64,000 bases of DNA, from the NCBI RefSeq assembly GCF_001280845.1, contig NZ_LGHP01000001.1, positions 4,745,383 to 4,809,382 of the forward strand. The letters run 5' to 3'. Source of the DNA: Bacillus sp. FJAT-28004 (GTDB lineage Bacteria; Bacillota; Bacilli; Paenibacillales; Paenibacillaceae). Below the pieces are notes generated by a model that did no database searches, was not told the origin of the DNA, and saw only the letters and a list, made by a program, of their open reading frames with translations. Below are positions 35,851 through 43,874 of the stretch, one piece after another. Each line of letters begins with the position of its first letter. Position 1 is the first letter of the stretch. The translations under genes were made by a program, and so were the position numbers.

Positions 35851-36924
35851 ATGAACAAACGAATCCGAAAATCAGCAGTGTTGCTATTATTATCGCTTAT
35901 ACTCCTTGTAACAGCTTGCAGCAGCGGGAACGGTGGCAACGATTCACCGAAACAGACAAATGACATCAGCGATCCTAGCGGTACAGATGAGCCAGTGACA
36001 GAGCCGACGCCTCTTCCCTATGATGCTCCGTTGAGCGGACTGAAGCTGGAAAATGAAGCGAGCGCAAGACCCATTGTTGTCATGATTAACAATTTCGCTG
36101 CAGCTCGTCCACAGTCTGGTTTAACGAATGCTGACGTGATCTGGGAAGTGCTTGCGGAAGGCGGGATTACTCGTTTAATTGCTGTATTTCAGAGCACGAG
36201 TGCACTAACCGATACAATTGGACCCATACGCAGTATTAGACCTTATCTTATTGATATTGGAGATAGCTATGGAGCGGTGCTTGCCCATGCAGGAGCGAGC
36301 AATGATGGATATGCAGTACTGCAAAGGCAGGGCAAACCTTATTTGGATGAAATCTCGAATGCAGGCAGCTACTTCTGGAGAAGCAAGGAGCGCAAGGCGC
36401 CGCATAATTTGTATTCGAATTTAGAGAAGCTGCGCACTGGTGCTGAGAAGAAGAAATATAGAACGGACAAACAGGTTCCACCATACACGTTCGCTGAAGC
36501 GGGTTCCACAGAGGCCGGTGTTCCGGCTGCCGACATTACAATATCTTTTATGCTCAAAAATTATAGTGTTGGATATCAATACGATTCGGCGTCTGGCTTA
36601 TATAAACGGTCCATTGGCGACAAACCGCATATCGACCTAAACAATAATGAACAGCTTTCGGGTACAAACCTGGTTGTACTGGGAGCAGATCACAAGACAA
36701 TGGATAATGAGGGCCGATTGGCCGTTGATCTGACGAAAGGGGGCTCGGCGATTCTATTCCAGAAAGGCAAAGCGATAGAAGCGGAATGGGTAAGAGCTCC
36801 AGATGGTATGATTCGAATCGTGAAGAACGGAACAGAGCTGCCATTTGTCCCTGGAAAAACCTTCTTTCATATCGTACCAAATAAGCCGACATTTGAAGGA
36901 CATGTAACATGGGTACAAACGTAG
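35851..36924 (+). CDS. yerB: DUF3048 lipoprotein, YerB type
   Basis: 357 residues. The signal peptide ends in lipobox VTAC (Cys about 23), followed by a Ser/Asp/Thr-rich linker and the DUF3048 domain (about 60-355). Conserved stretches are RPIVVMINNFAAARPQSGLT, IWEVLAEGGITRLIAVF, GPIRSIRPYLI and RSKERKAPHNLYS. Function is not established; it is exported and anchored to the membrane. AAAGGTAGG precedes ATG. In B. subtilis yerB lies downstream of purD and next to yerC; here the three keep the same order but with other genes between them. Confidence 0.88.
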   Translation: MNKRIRKSAVLLLLSLILLVTACSSGNGGNDSPKQTNDISDPSGTDEPVTEPTPLPYDAPLSGLKLENEASARPIVVMINNFAAARPQSGLTNADVIWEVLAEGGITRLIAVFQSTSALTDTIGPIRSIRPYLIDIGDSYGAVLAHAGASNDGYAVLQRQGKPYLDEISNAGSYFWRSKERKAPHNLYSNLEKLRTGAEKKKYRTDKQVPPYTFAEAGSTEAGVPAADITISFMLKNYSVGYQYDSASGLYKRSIGDKPHIDLNNNEQLSGTNLVVLGADHKTMDNEGRLAVDLTKGGSAILFQKGKAIEAEWVRAPDGMIRIVKNGTELPFVPGKTFFHIVPNKPTFEGHVTWVQT

Positions 36925-36979
36925 CAAGTTGGAGACACTGTTAACAGACGTTAACGGATGAGCTTCCGAGGATAAAAAG

Positions 36980-37012
36980 GACGCAATCTTGTTACAGGAT
37001 TGCGTCTTTTTT
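36980..37012 (+). terminator. Rho-independent terminator after the yerB-like gene
   Basis: GACGCAATC (36980-36988) pairs with GATTGCGTC (36998-37006) and is followed by six T's. Confidence 0.9.
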
Positions 37013-37049
37013 ATATTTTTTATGAAAATCTAAAATTTTTCATAAAACC

Positions 37050-37088
37050 TTTACATTCTCTTAACAATTCACATGTAAACTATGTTAA
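37050..37088 (+). promoter_or_regulatory. Pho-box-like repeats upstream of the DUF47-pit operon
   Basis: TTTACA (37050) and TTAACA (37061) are direct repeats with 5-nt spacing, the pattern bound by PhoP in Bacillus. TGTAAA (37074) and TGTTAA (37083) are the same hexamers inverted, with 3-nt spacing. The region also overlaps any core promoter. It suggests phosphate-dependent control of the transport genes. Confidence 0.55.
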
Positions 37089-37145
37089 GATATTGTGGGC
37101 TCATAGCAGTACGCCTAAACATCAAGTCGTGTAAAGGGGATTACG

Positions 37146-37757
37146 ATGTTCAAGAAAAAGGATATTTTCTTTAAGACGTTCGAAGAAATGGCTGACGCAA
37201 TTGTTGAGGCTGTTGAGTACTTTGCCAAAGGCCTGTCAGACCTATCGGATGTGTCAGCTTTCGCCAAGACCATGAAGGAATACGAAAGTAGATGCGACAA
37301 GCATGTACACACGATTTTGAAGGAGCTGAACAAAACGTTCATCACTCCGATTGAACGTGAAGATATTATGGCCCTAACGTCTTCGCTTGATGATGTGCTT
37401 GATGGCATAGAAGCTTGTGCATCTCGATTTGAAATGTACAACATTCTTGAAAAGGACGAGTACATAACTTTGTTTGGCGATATTCTCGTTCGTTCATCGC
37501 ACCAAATCAAGAAAGCAATTTATTTGCTTACAGAACGAAAGCTGCTTGCGATTCGCGAGCCGAATATTGCGCTTAACGAGCTGGAGAACCAAGCTGACGA
37601 CCTGCTTCGGGTTTGCATCAAGAGCTTGTTCGCAAATGTCACAGATCCAATTGAGCTGATGAAGCGCAAAGAGATTTATGAGATGCTAGAGCAAACGACC
37701 GACTACTGCGAGGACGTTGCCAATACGCTGGAATCGATCATTATGCGTAATAGCTAA
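37146..37757 (+). CDS. DUF47 phosphate transport accessory protein (PhoU-like)
   Basis: 203 residues, all alpha-helical, cytoplasmic, of the YkaA/DUF47 family related to PhoU. It begins MFKKKDIFFKTFEEMADAI; the segment FITPIEREDIMALTSSLDDVLDGIE is the family signature, with acidic residues that bind metal in PhoU relatives. It lies 24 nt before pit, the usual pairing, and is thought to regulate or support Pit activity. Confidence 0.92.
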   Translation: MFKKKDIFFKTFEEMADAIVEAVEYFAKGLSDLSDVSAFAKTMKEYESRCDKHVHTILKELNKTFITPIEREDIMALTSSLDDVLDGIEACASRFEMYNILEKDEYITLFGDILVRSSHQIKKAIYLLTERKLLAIREPNIALNELENQADDLLRVCIKSLFANVTDPIELMKRKEIYEMLEQTTDYCEDVANTLESIIMRNS

Positions 37758-37781
37758 TCTAGAGAGTGGGAGTCTTTCACA

Positions 37782-38777
37782 ATGGATTTAATGGTTCTAT
37801 GGATTGTAGTATTTCTAGCGCTTTCGTTTGATTTTATAAATGGATTTCATGATACGGCTAATGCCATTGCAACTGCCGTGTCGACTCGGGCTTTAAAACC
37901 TAGAGTTGCAATCGTAATGGCTGCTGTTATGAACTTTGTCGGCGCGATTACCTTTACTGGCGTAGCAGCGACAATTGGTAAAGGCGTTGCTAATCCAGCT
38001 GAGCTGGAGCATGGCGTTCCCATTGTCATTGCGGCACTATTGTCAGCAATCGCATGGAATTTGCTCACTTGGTGGTTTGGTATTCCTTCCTCATCTTCAC
38101 ACGCTTTGATTGGCTCCCTCGCAGGTGCAGTAATCGGCGGAGCAGGCATGAGCGCGATTAACAGCGGCGGATTAATCAAGATTGTACAAGCATTGATTTT
38201 TTCACCACTGATTGCTTTCTCTGCAGGTTTTATCATTATGTGGATTCTAAAAAAGATTTTTGCCAAGTCAAGTCCGCATCAGGTGAATAAAGGGTTTCGC
38301 TTCGGTCAAATCCTTACAGCTGCGTTCCAATCGTTCTCTCATGGTACGAATGACGCTCAAAAAGCAATGGGTATTATCGTATTTGCACTTGTTGCTTCCG
38401 GCATTCAAACAACGATGGACGTCCCGCTCTGGGTTAAAATTTCCGCAGCAACAGCTATGGCACTTGGTACTTCAGTCGGTGGCTGGAAAATCATCAAAAC
38501 GATGGGGACAAAAATTTTCAAAATCGAGCCGATCAATGGCTTTGCAGCTGATATCGGTTCTGCAGCCGTTATTTTGACGGCAACGATGCTTCATCTTCCA
38601 GTAAGTACAACACACGTTATTACGTCTTCAATCCTTGGTGTCGGCAGCGCGAAACGTTTCTCCGCTGTTAAATGGGGAGTTGCAGGCCGTATCGTCGTTG
38701 CTTGGGTCATCACGATTCCCATTACAATCATAATGGCGATGGTGTTCTACTGGATCATTCATTTCTTTTTCTTATAA
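37782..38777 (+). CDS. pit: Inorganic phosphate transporter, PiT family
   Basis: 331 residues with about ten membrane helices. The duplicated PiT signature appears as GFHDTANAIATAVSTRAL near the N-terminus and FSHGTNDAQKAMGI near residue 185. SSSSHALIGSLAGA and STTHVITSSILGVGS are the matching second motifs. It imports phosphate (as metal-phosphate) by proton symport. It is co-transcribed with the DUF47 gene. Confidence 0.95.
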   Translation: MDLMVLWIVVFLALSFDFINGFHDTANAIATAVSTRALKPRVAIVMAAVMNFVGAITFTGVAATIGKGVANPAELEHGVPIVIAALLSAIAWNLLTWWFGIPSSSSHALIGSLAGAVIGGAGMSAINSGGLIKIVQALIFSPLIAFSAGFIIMWILKKIFAKSSPHQVNKGFRFGQILTAAFQSFSHGTNDAQKAMGIIVFALVASGIQTTMDVPLWVKISAATAMALGTSVGGWKIIKTMGTKIFKIEPINGFAADIGSAAVILTATMLHLPVSTTHVITSSILGVGSAKRFSAVKWGVAGRIVVAWVITIPITIIMAMVFYWIIHFFFL

Positions 38778-38784
38778 GAAATGC

Positions 38785-38813
38785 TTGAAAAAACGAATAC
38801 TCTTCTGTAAGAT
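38785..38813 (+). promoter_or_regulatory. Sigma-A-like promoter of a candidate small RNA
   Basis: TTGAAA (38785-38790), exactly 17 nt, TAAGAT (38808-38813). It begins 8 bp after the pit stop codon. Transcription would start near 38820, 15 nt before a strong structured terminator. Confidence 0.55.
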
Positions 38814-38819
38814 AATACT

Positions 38820-38904
38820 TTGACTATTAATGAGATAGTGAGGAAAACCTCACTCGCCATGAGCTTAGGCTCATGGGGAATGAGATGTTCCTCACTATTT
38901 TTTG
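38820..38904 (+). ncRNA. Candidate small RNA or riboswitch-like leader with branched terminator
   Basis: ATAGTGAGGAA (38835-38845) pairs with TTCCTCACTAT (38888-38898), followed by six T's. Inside lies CCATGAGC-TTAG-GCTCATGG (38857-38876). AGTGAGG can instead pair with the adjacent CCTCACT at 38848-38854, so two folds exclude each other. With its own promoter this could be an 85-nt RNA; otherwise it is the pit terminator. I recognise no known RNA family. Confidence 0.5.
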
Positions 38905-38928
38905 TGTTCTCTGCTAACGATTAACCGC

Positions 38929-39303
38929 TGTGGACAACGTTTATCGAAAATTCGCGAAAATTGCATCTATACACATAATTAATAACAGCTGTGTATGAGT
39001 TTCACTTATGATGGGCGGTACCGCTATTTCAGTAGAATACTACAATAGTAACGGCTGAAATGATTCGTTTTTATCATTAAAATTTGTGAATTTTCAATAT
39101 GAGCAGAAGAGATATGCACATTGTAGGAACAGTTGTGCATGGATTGCAAAATGGAAGTTGACGAAACCTGTCGAAGGTTGTACTTGTACACAGACCGAAC
39201 CATCTAAACGGCAAGAAAAACGAATTGTCCTGTGGATAGACAAAGGAAAAACGTTATCCACAGTCTAATAATCGTTTTCTTTTTTGTGTGATCATGTGCA
39301 TAA
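38929..39303. repeat. Cluster of DnaA-box-like 9-mers
   Basis: Two sites match TTATNCACA perfectly: TTATCCACA at 39254 and the inverted TGTGCATAA at 39295. Six more differ by one base: 38929, 38967, 38990, 39112, 39184 and 39231. Both orientations occur. No dnaA, dnaN or AT-rich unwinding element is seen, so this is not an obvious origin. Confidence 0.5.
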
Positions 39304-39413
39304 AGCGAGGAAATGAAATACACCCCGATTGCAGCAAGTTTCGCTGCATTCAGGGTGCTTCACTTAAATAAATGTAGGTTAAATATGTGTAGAACAAACC
39401 TCGAAAGCAATGA

Positions 39414-39944
39414 TTAACGTTTCTTTGGCTTGCGGCGGCGAATAGCTGTGTTTTTGCCTGAGCCGGAACCAGAACTTGGCTTGCGGCGTTTACGGCGTTT
39501 TGGTTTCCACTCGTCTTTGTCATCGTCATCTGAATCGGATGATGATTTTTTGCTGAAGGAGCCCATGAGCACTTTGACAAGTGGAGCCATTTGAGAAACG
39601 CTCGACATCACCTTCTGGACCTTTGTCACTGTTGTAAGAATACCGTCAATGCCGCCCAAACGATCGATATATCCTTTGATTTCGCCTAGATTGGCAAGAG
39701 AGAAGCCGCTTCCTTTGGTGCTGGTGGTCGATTCTATTAGCTCAGCAGTAGAATCCGGTACAACGACGGGCAGGATATCCTGCGCTTGCTGCGTAGCCGG
39801 CGGCATCGTTGGCAGGTTTCCACCAAAGTTGAAACCGCTCGACTTTGCGCCAGACGATTTGCTGAACGGATCTCGCGCCAGATGCTGGCCGCCGTGCCAA
39901 TCGTTTTGCTGGTTGCCGGTACCGGGGTTATTGCGATAATTCAC
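39414..39944 (-). CDS. Low-complexity basic protein, YqfQ/VrrA-like, unknown function
   Basis: About 176 residues from a GTG start 10 nt after AAGG. The N-terminus is Gly/Asn/Ser-rich. The central helical part (GYIDRLGGIDGILTTVTKVQK, then SVSQMAPLVKVLMGSF) resembles the core of the Bacillus YqfQ/VrrA family. The C-terminus is an acidic Asp run followed by a Lys/Arg-rich tail (KPKRRKRRKPSSGSGSG). No membrane segment. The strongly basic tail suggests binding to nucleic acid or wall polymer. Family assignment is tentative. Confidence 0.65.
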   Translation of the reverse strand: MNYRNNPGTGNQQNDWHGGQHLARDPFSKSSGAKSSGFNFGGNLPTMPPATQQAQDILPVVVPDSTAELIESTTSTKGSGFSLANLGEIKGYIDRLGGIDGILTTVTKVQKVMSSVSQMAPLVKVLMGSFSKKSSSDSDDDDKDEWKPKRRKRRKPSSGSGSGKNTAIRRRKPKKR

Positions 39945-40105
39945 ACGGATCACAACCCTTCTTTTATAACAGTTTATGGAGTAGGCGAACATAAGGATTG
40001 GACGAATGTCCCGAGTGCAGATTTTTTTCTAGATAAATGCCTGCTGCTTGTATGCGAGATCGCTTCAAAACTGTGCGGCAAATCCTTAAGCGAATTCGGT
40101 AATGT

Positions 40106-40140
40106 TTGAAAAAAACGGTTAAAAAAGTTACAATAGTAAC
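40106..40140 (+). promoter_or_regulatory. Sigma-A promoter of yerC with overlapping inverted repeat
   Basis: TTGAAA (40106-40111), 17 nt, TACAAT (40129-40134). The inverted repeat GTTAC-AATA-GTAAC (40127-40140) covers the -10 box and could be an operator, perhaps for YerC itself. Confidence 0.6.
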
Positions 40141-40166
40141 ATTAGTTTTAATAGGAGTGAATTCGC

Positions 40167-40457
40167 ATGCAGCTTAAAAAGCTGAACGATAAAGCAATAG
40201 ATCAATTATTCGAAGCGGTACTTACTTTGAAGTCAGTTGAGGAATGTTATGTGTTCTTTGATGACTTGTGTACGGTGAATGAGATTCAGTCATTATCGCA
40301 AAGACTTGAAGTAGCACGGATGCTTGGTAAAGGCAGCACTTATAATGCGATCGAGGCCGAGACAGGCGCAAGTACAGCAACGATATCGAGAGTGAAGCGT
40401 TGCTTGAACTATGGCAATGATGGTTATAAAATGGCTTTAGAACGGCTTGGAAGGTAG
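40167..40457 (+). CDS. yerC: TrpR-like regulator, YerC/YecD family
   Basis: 96 residues, all helical, with a TrpR-type helix-turn-helix: EIQSLSQRLEVARMLGKGSTYNAIEAETGASTATISRVKRCL (about residues 39-80). Found widely in Bacillales; the regulon is not established. AGGAG precedes ATG by about 8 nt. It ends just before the chelatase gene, probably one transcript. Confidence 0.9.
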   Translation: MQLKKLNDKAIDQLFEAVLTLKSVEECYVFFDDLCTVNEIQSLSQRLEVARMLGKGSTYNAIEAETGASTATISRVKRCLNYGNDGYKMALERLGR

Positions 40458-40467
40458 GAATGATTCT

Positions 40468-41271
40468 ATGAAGCCAGGCATTCTTGTTATTAGCCACGGC
40501 TCCAGAGAAGCTGCATGGGTACAGTTAGTCGATGAGGCGATTGCAGCAGCAGCGGCTTCGCCCCGTTTATCAGGTGTTCCAATTATGTCGTCCTTTCTCG
40601 AGATCGTGGAGGGACGGCTTATTCAGGATGGTATTGATGAATTAGAGCGTCAAGGCGTAACGGATATGTTCGTAGTGCCGCTGTTCGTTTCTTCGGGAAG
40701 TACACATGTGGATGAAATTGGGCAAGCATTTGGTTTTCCATGGGTTTCCGATTTGGAAGGCGACCTCGGAACGTTCCGAGTCACAGCAAATATACATTAT
40801 GGACTTCCAATTGACGATGATCCCAAAATTGCAGAGCTGCTCGCTTCAAACATCGCACAATTATCCACAAAACCAGAAATGGAAGCCTTGCTGCTCATTG
40901 GCCATGGAAGCAAAGAAAAGGTATTCCATGAGCGCTGGCAGGAAGGGCTGCTGAAGCTTGGCGAGCGGGTTAGAGCGCTCGGTGGATATAAGCGAGCAGA
41001 GTATGCCATGCTATTGCCAGACCAAGCCGCAATTAAGCTAGCAGCGATGCAGACGGCGAATCCGCAAGAAGCGGTCATTGTTGTACCGCTATTTCTGAGC
41101 CAAGGTTATTTTACCAAACAGGTCATTCCAACTCGGCTTAATGGTCTTGCCTATCGGTATAACGGCAAGGCGATGCTTCCAAATACGGCGATTGAGCAGT
41201 GGCTGGAACATCAGATGTTCGACGGTTTACAGCGCTTGCTTGAAGAGCAGCATGCCACGTTTCATGAATAA
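40468..41271 (+). CDS. CbiX/SirB-family sirohydrochlorin chelatase
   Basis: 267 residues made of two tandem CbiX domains (about 1-125 and 130-255). Each starts with a metal-binding histidine: ISHGSREAAW and IGHGSKEKVF. VPLFVSSGSTHVDEI provides another His, and VPLFLSQGYFTKQVI is its weaker copy. These enzymes insert iron or cobalt into sirohydrochlorin for siroheme or cobalamin. No other tetrapyrrole gene is near, so metal and pathway are open. ATG 40468 lies 10 nt after yerC. Confidence 0.85.
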   Translation: MKPGILVISHGSREAAWVQLVDEAIAAAAASPRLSGVPIMSSFLEIVEGRLIQDGIDELERQGVTDMFVVPLFVSSGSTHVDEIGQAFGFPWVSDLEGDLGTFRVTANIHYGLPIDDDPKIAELLASNIAQLSTKPEMEALLLIGHGSKEKVFHERWQEGLLKLGERVRALGGYKRAEYAMLLPDQAAIKLAAMQTANPQEAVIVVPLFLSQGYFTKQVIPTRLNGLAYRYNGKAMLPNTAIEQWLEHQMFDGLQRLLEEQHATFHE

Positions 41272-41306
41272 ATGTTAGGTTGAATGATTGTTAGGGGTGA
41301 ACCAAG

Positions 41307-42221
41307 ATGGCAATCAAACGAGCAAGACTTATATATAACCCGACTTCGGGAAGAGAAGAAATGAAAAAAAGATTGCCTGATATTCTTCAGCGGCTTGAAC
41401 AAGGCGGTATTGAGACGAGCTGCCACGCCACGATTGGCGAGGGTGATGCAACGCTTGCAGCGGCTGAAGCAGCGGATCGCGGCTATGATATGATTATAGC
41501 TGCAGGCGGCGATGGAACGCTTTATGAGGTTATCAACGGCTTGACGAACAAGGCGAATCGACCTCCGCTTGGCATATTGCCGGTGGGTACAACCAATGAT
41601 TTTGCACGGGCGATGGGTATTCCGAAGCATTGGGAGTACGCAGTCGACCTCATTATTCAGCAATATAGCCGGCCGATTGATGTCGGAAAGGCGAATGAGC
41701 GTTATTTTATCAATATTGCCGGTGGCGGCTCCTTAACGGAATTGACCTATGACGTGCCGAGCAAACTGAAGACGATGATTGGGCAGCTGGCTTATTATAT
41801 GAAGGGCATGGAGAAAATGACCCGGCTTCGGCCAACTGAGCTGACTTTTCATGCAGCTGGAGTAGGTCAGTTCCATGACGAGTTCATGATGTTCCTTATA
41901 TGCAACAGCAATTCAGTCGGAGGATTCGAGCGATTGGCGCCGGACTCCAAACTCGATGATGGGCTTTTGGATGTCCTGCTTATCCGCAAATGCAACCTGC
42001 CGGAATTTATTAAGCTGGTTACGCTAGCGCTGCGTGGTGAGCATTTGAACGATCCGCATGTGATTCATTTTCGGACAGACGAGTTGAAGGTGACTACACC
42101 GGATTATGTGCAAATTAATCTCGATGGCGAATATGGCGGCGTGCTGCCATGTACATTCTCGGTGCTGCCGTCGCATTTGCGTATTTTTGCTGATGAGACT
42201 GGGGAATCGACTTACCGTTAA
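41307..42221 (+). CDS. dgkB: Diacylglycerol kinase DgkB-like lipid kinase
   Basis: 304 residues, soluble DAGK_cat fold. The nucleotide-binding motif GGDGTLYEVING is at about 68-79, and LPVGTTNDFARAMGIP follows. It phosphorylates diacylglycerol released in lipoteichoic acid synthesis, recycling it to phosphatidic acid. AGGGGTGA precedes ATG. It is directly followed by the rlmCD-like gene, as yerQ-yefA in B. subtilis. Confidence 0.93.
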   Translation: MAIKRARLIYNPTSGREEMKKRLPDILQRLEQGGIETSCHATIGEGDATLAAAEAADRGYDMIIAAGGDGTLYEVINGLTNKANRPPLGILPVGTTNDFARAMGIPKHWEYAVDLIIQQYSRPIDVGKANERYFINIAGGGSLTELTYDVPSKLKTMIGQLAYYMKGMEKMTRLRPTELTFHAAGVGQFHDEFMMFLICNSNSVGGFERLAPDSKLDDGLLDVLLIRKCNLPEFIKLVTLALRGEHLNDPHVIHFRTDELKVTTPDYVQINLDGEYGGVLPCTFSVLPSHLRIFADETGESTYR

Positions 42222-42300
42222 GCCCATATGAATGCAGAAATCTGGGAATGATAAGAGGAAGAAGCATGCAACAGCATTGAAGATAGAGCGGAGAGAGTTT

Positions 42301-43797
42301 ATGAACAAAGGTAGAAGCAGAGGCGGCAAAGGCAGATCGCGCGGTGCTGAGGGTACGGGTACTCGAACAGCGGCGATTCCAGCGGATGCGCCTTTTCAGA
42401 AAAATGAAGAAGTCACTGTCGATATTATCGGCCTGACACATGATGGAGAAGGGGTAGGCCGCGCTGATGGCTTTACCCTTTTTATACAGGGAGCACTTCC
42501 CGGTGAGCGCGTGCGTGCGAAGGTTATGAAGGTAAAGAAGCAGTACGGCTATGCGAAGCTTGAAGAACTAATGCTTAAGAGCCCATCGCGCGTGGAGCCG
42601 CCCTGTGATATTTATAAGGAGTGCGGCGGCTGCCAGTTGCAGCATTTTGATTATCCGGCGCAGCTTGAATGGAAACGACAGCATGTTGTGGATAACTTGA
42701 TGCGAATCGGTAAACTGAATGTGGATGGTGAAGCCAATCTGTCGGATGGAGCAAGTACGTCTACTGGAATTGTTGTTCACCCTACTGTTGGAATGGACGA
42801 GCCTTGGCGCTATCGCAATAAAGCATCGGTACCGATCGGCACTAGTTCTAAAGATGGTCAATTAATTGCAGGCTTCTACGCCCGCGGCAGCCATCGGATT
42901 ATCGATATGGATGATTGTTTGATTGAGCATGAGCATAATGATGAGGTTATTCGTGTCGTAAAACGAATTGGACGTGAGCTTGGCGCCACACCTTATGATG
43001 AGGAAACTGGCCGCGGCGTACTGCGCCATGTGATGGCACGGACAGGCGTTGTCACTGGCGAGATCATGGTCGTATTGGTCACGAACAGTAGGAAGCTGCC
43101 TTCATCGGATGAATGGGTTAGGCGCATCCGCGAGGAGCTCCCTGGCGTGAAGAGCATCGTTCAAAATGTGAATGAGCGGAATACGAACGTCATTTTTGGT
43201 GATGAGACTCGTGTCCTCTGGGGCAGCGAGGTAATCTATGATGAGCTCGACGGTATTCGCTTCGCGATATCGGCGAGATCGTTCTATCAAGTAAATCCGA
43301 TGCAAACGGTGGAGCTTTACCGTAAAGCGGTGGAGTATGCAGGCCTAACAGGCTCAGAAACCGTTATTGACGCTTATTGCGGCATCGGTACGATATCGTT
43401 GTTCCTTGCAAGGCAGGCTGGACGCGTTTATGGCGTTGAAATCGTACCTGAGGCAATCGAGGATGCGGCGCGGAATGCGGCGCTCAACGGTATTACGAAT
43501 GCCTCGTTCGAGGCGGGCCCTGCGGAGGTTGTTATTCCTCGCTGGCGCAAGGAAGGTATTACGGCAGATGTCATCGTCGTTGATCCGCCGCGCAAAGGCT
43601 GCGATCCTGCACTGCTTGAGACGATTCTGGCGATGAAGCCGGAGCGAGTGGTGTATGTGAGCTGCAACCCGTCAACATTGGCAAGGGATTTGCGTGTGCT
43701 GGAGGACGGCGGATATAGGACAGTTGAGGTTGTGCCGGTGGATATGTTTCCGTGGACGGTGCATGTGGAGTGCTGTGTGTTGCTGGTGAGAGGGTAA
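42301..43797 (+). CDS. rlmCD: 23S rRNA (uracil-5-)-methyltransferase RlmCD
   Basis: 498 residues of the RumA/TrmA family. After a Gly/Arg/Ser-rich basic N-terminus, a TRAM domain (about 36-92) is followed by the Fe-S cluster cysteines CDIYKECGGC (102, 108, 111) and a fourth in DMDDCLIEH. The SAM-binding motif is DAYCGIGTISLFLA; VDPPRKGCDPALL and VSCNPSTLARDL carry the catalytic Cys. The B. subtilis orthologue methylates U747 and U1939 of 23S rRNA. Start ATG 42301 follows GGAGAG. Confidence 0.94.
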   Translation: MNKGRSRGGKGRSRGAEGTGTRTAAIPADAPFQKNEEVTVDIIGLTHDGEGVGRADGFTLFIQGALPGERVRAKVMKVKKQYGYAKLEELMLKSPSRVEPPCDIYKECGGCQLQHFDYPAQLEWKRQHVVDNLMRIGKLNVDGEANLSDGASTSTGIVVHPTVGMDEPWRYRNKASVPIGTSSKDGQLIAGFYARGSHRIIDMDDCLIEHEHNDEVIRVVKRIGRELGATPYDEETGRGVLRHVMARTGVVTGEIMVVLVTNSRKLPSSDEWVRRIREELPGVKSIVQNVNERNTNVIFGDETRVLWGSEVIYDELDGIRFAISARSFYQVNPMQTVELYRKAVEYAGLTGSETVIDAYCGIGTISLFLARQAGRVYGVEIVPEAIEDAARNAALNGITNASFEAGPAEVVIPRWRKEGITADVIVVDPPRKGCDPALLETILAMKPERVVYVSCNPSTLARDLRVLEDGGYRTVEVVPVDMFPWTVHVECCVLLVRG

Positions 43798-43825
43798 AGA
43801 TTAGGACCACATTTATCTATATCAA

Positions 43826-43856
43826 ACAGCCCGATCATTTGGTGACCGGGCTGTTC
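43826..43856. terminator. Terminator between convergent rlmCD and serine hydrolase genes
   Basis: AACAGCCCG (43826-43834) pairs with CGGGCTGTT (43847-43855); inner TCA/TGA pairs extend the stem. Flanking T-runs are weak, so efficiency is uncertain. Confidence 0.65.
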
Positions 43857-43874
43857 TGATTATGTGCTACAAGC

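Larger units (their letters stand above)
38778..39413 (+). other. Gene-free stretch after pit
   Basis: 636 bp. It holds a candidate small RNA (38785-38904) and a run of DnaA-box-like 9-mers (38929-39303), described separately. Open frames here are under 61 codons, without a convincing ribosome binding site. Confidence 0.75.

Noticed and set aside
39086..39268. 60-codon frame between pit and the yqfQ-like gene
   Set aside because: No ribosome binding site; it runs through the DnaA-box-like cluster and lacks protein-like composition.
38929..39303. Replication origin
   Set aside because: DnaA-like boxes are present, but no dnaA/dnaN, AT-rich unwinding element or other origin genes are nearby, so only a box cluster is claimed.
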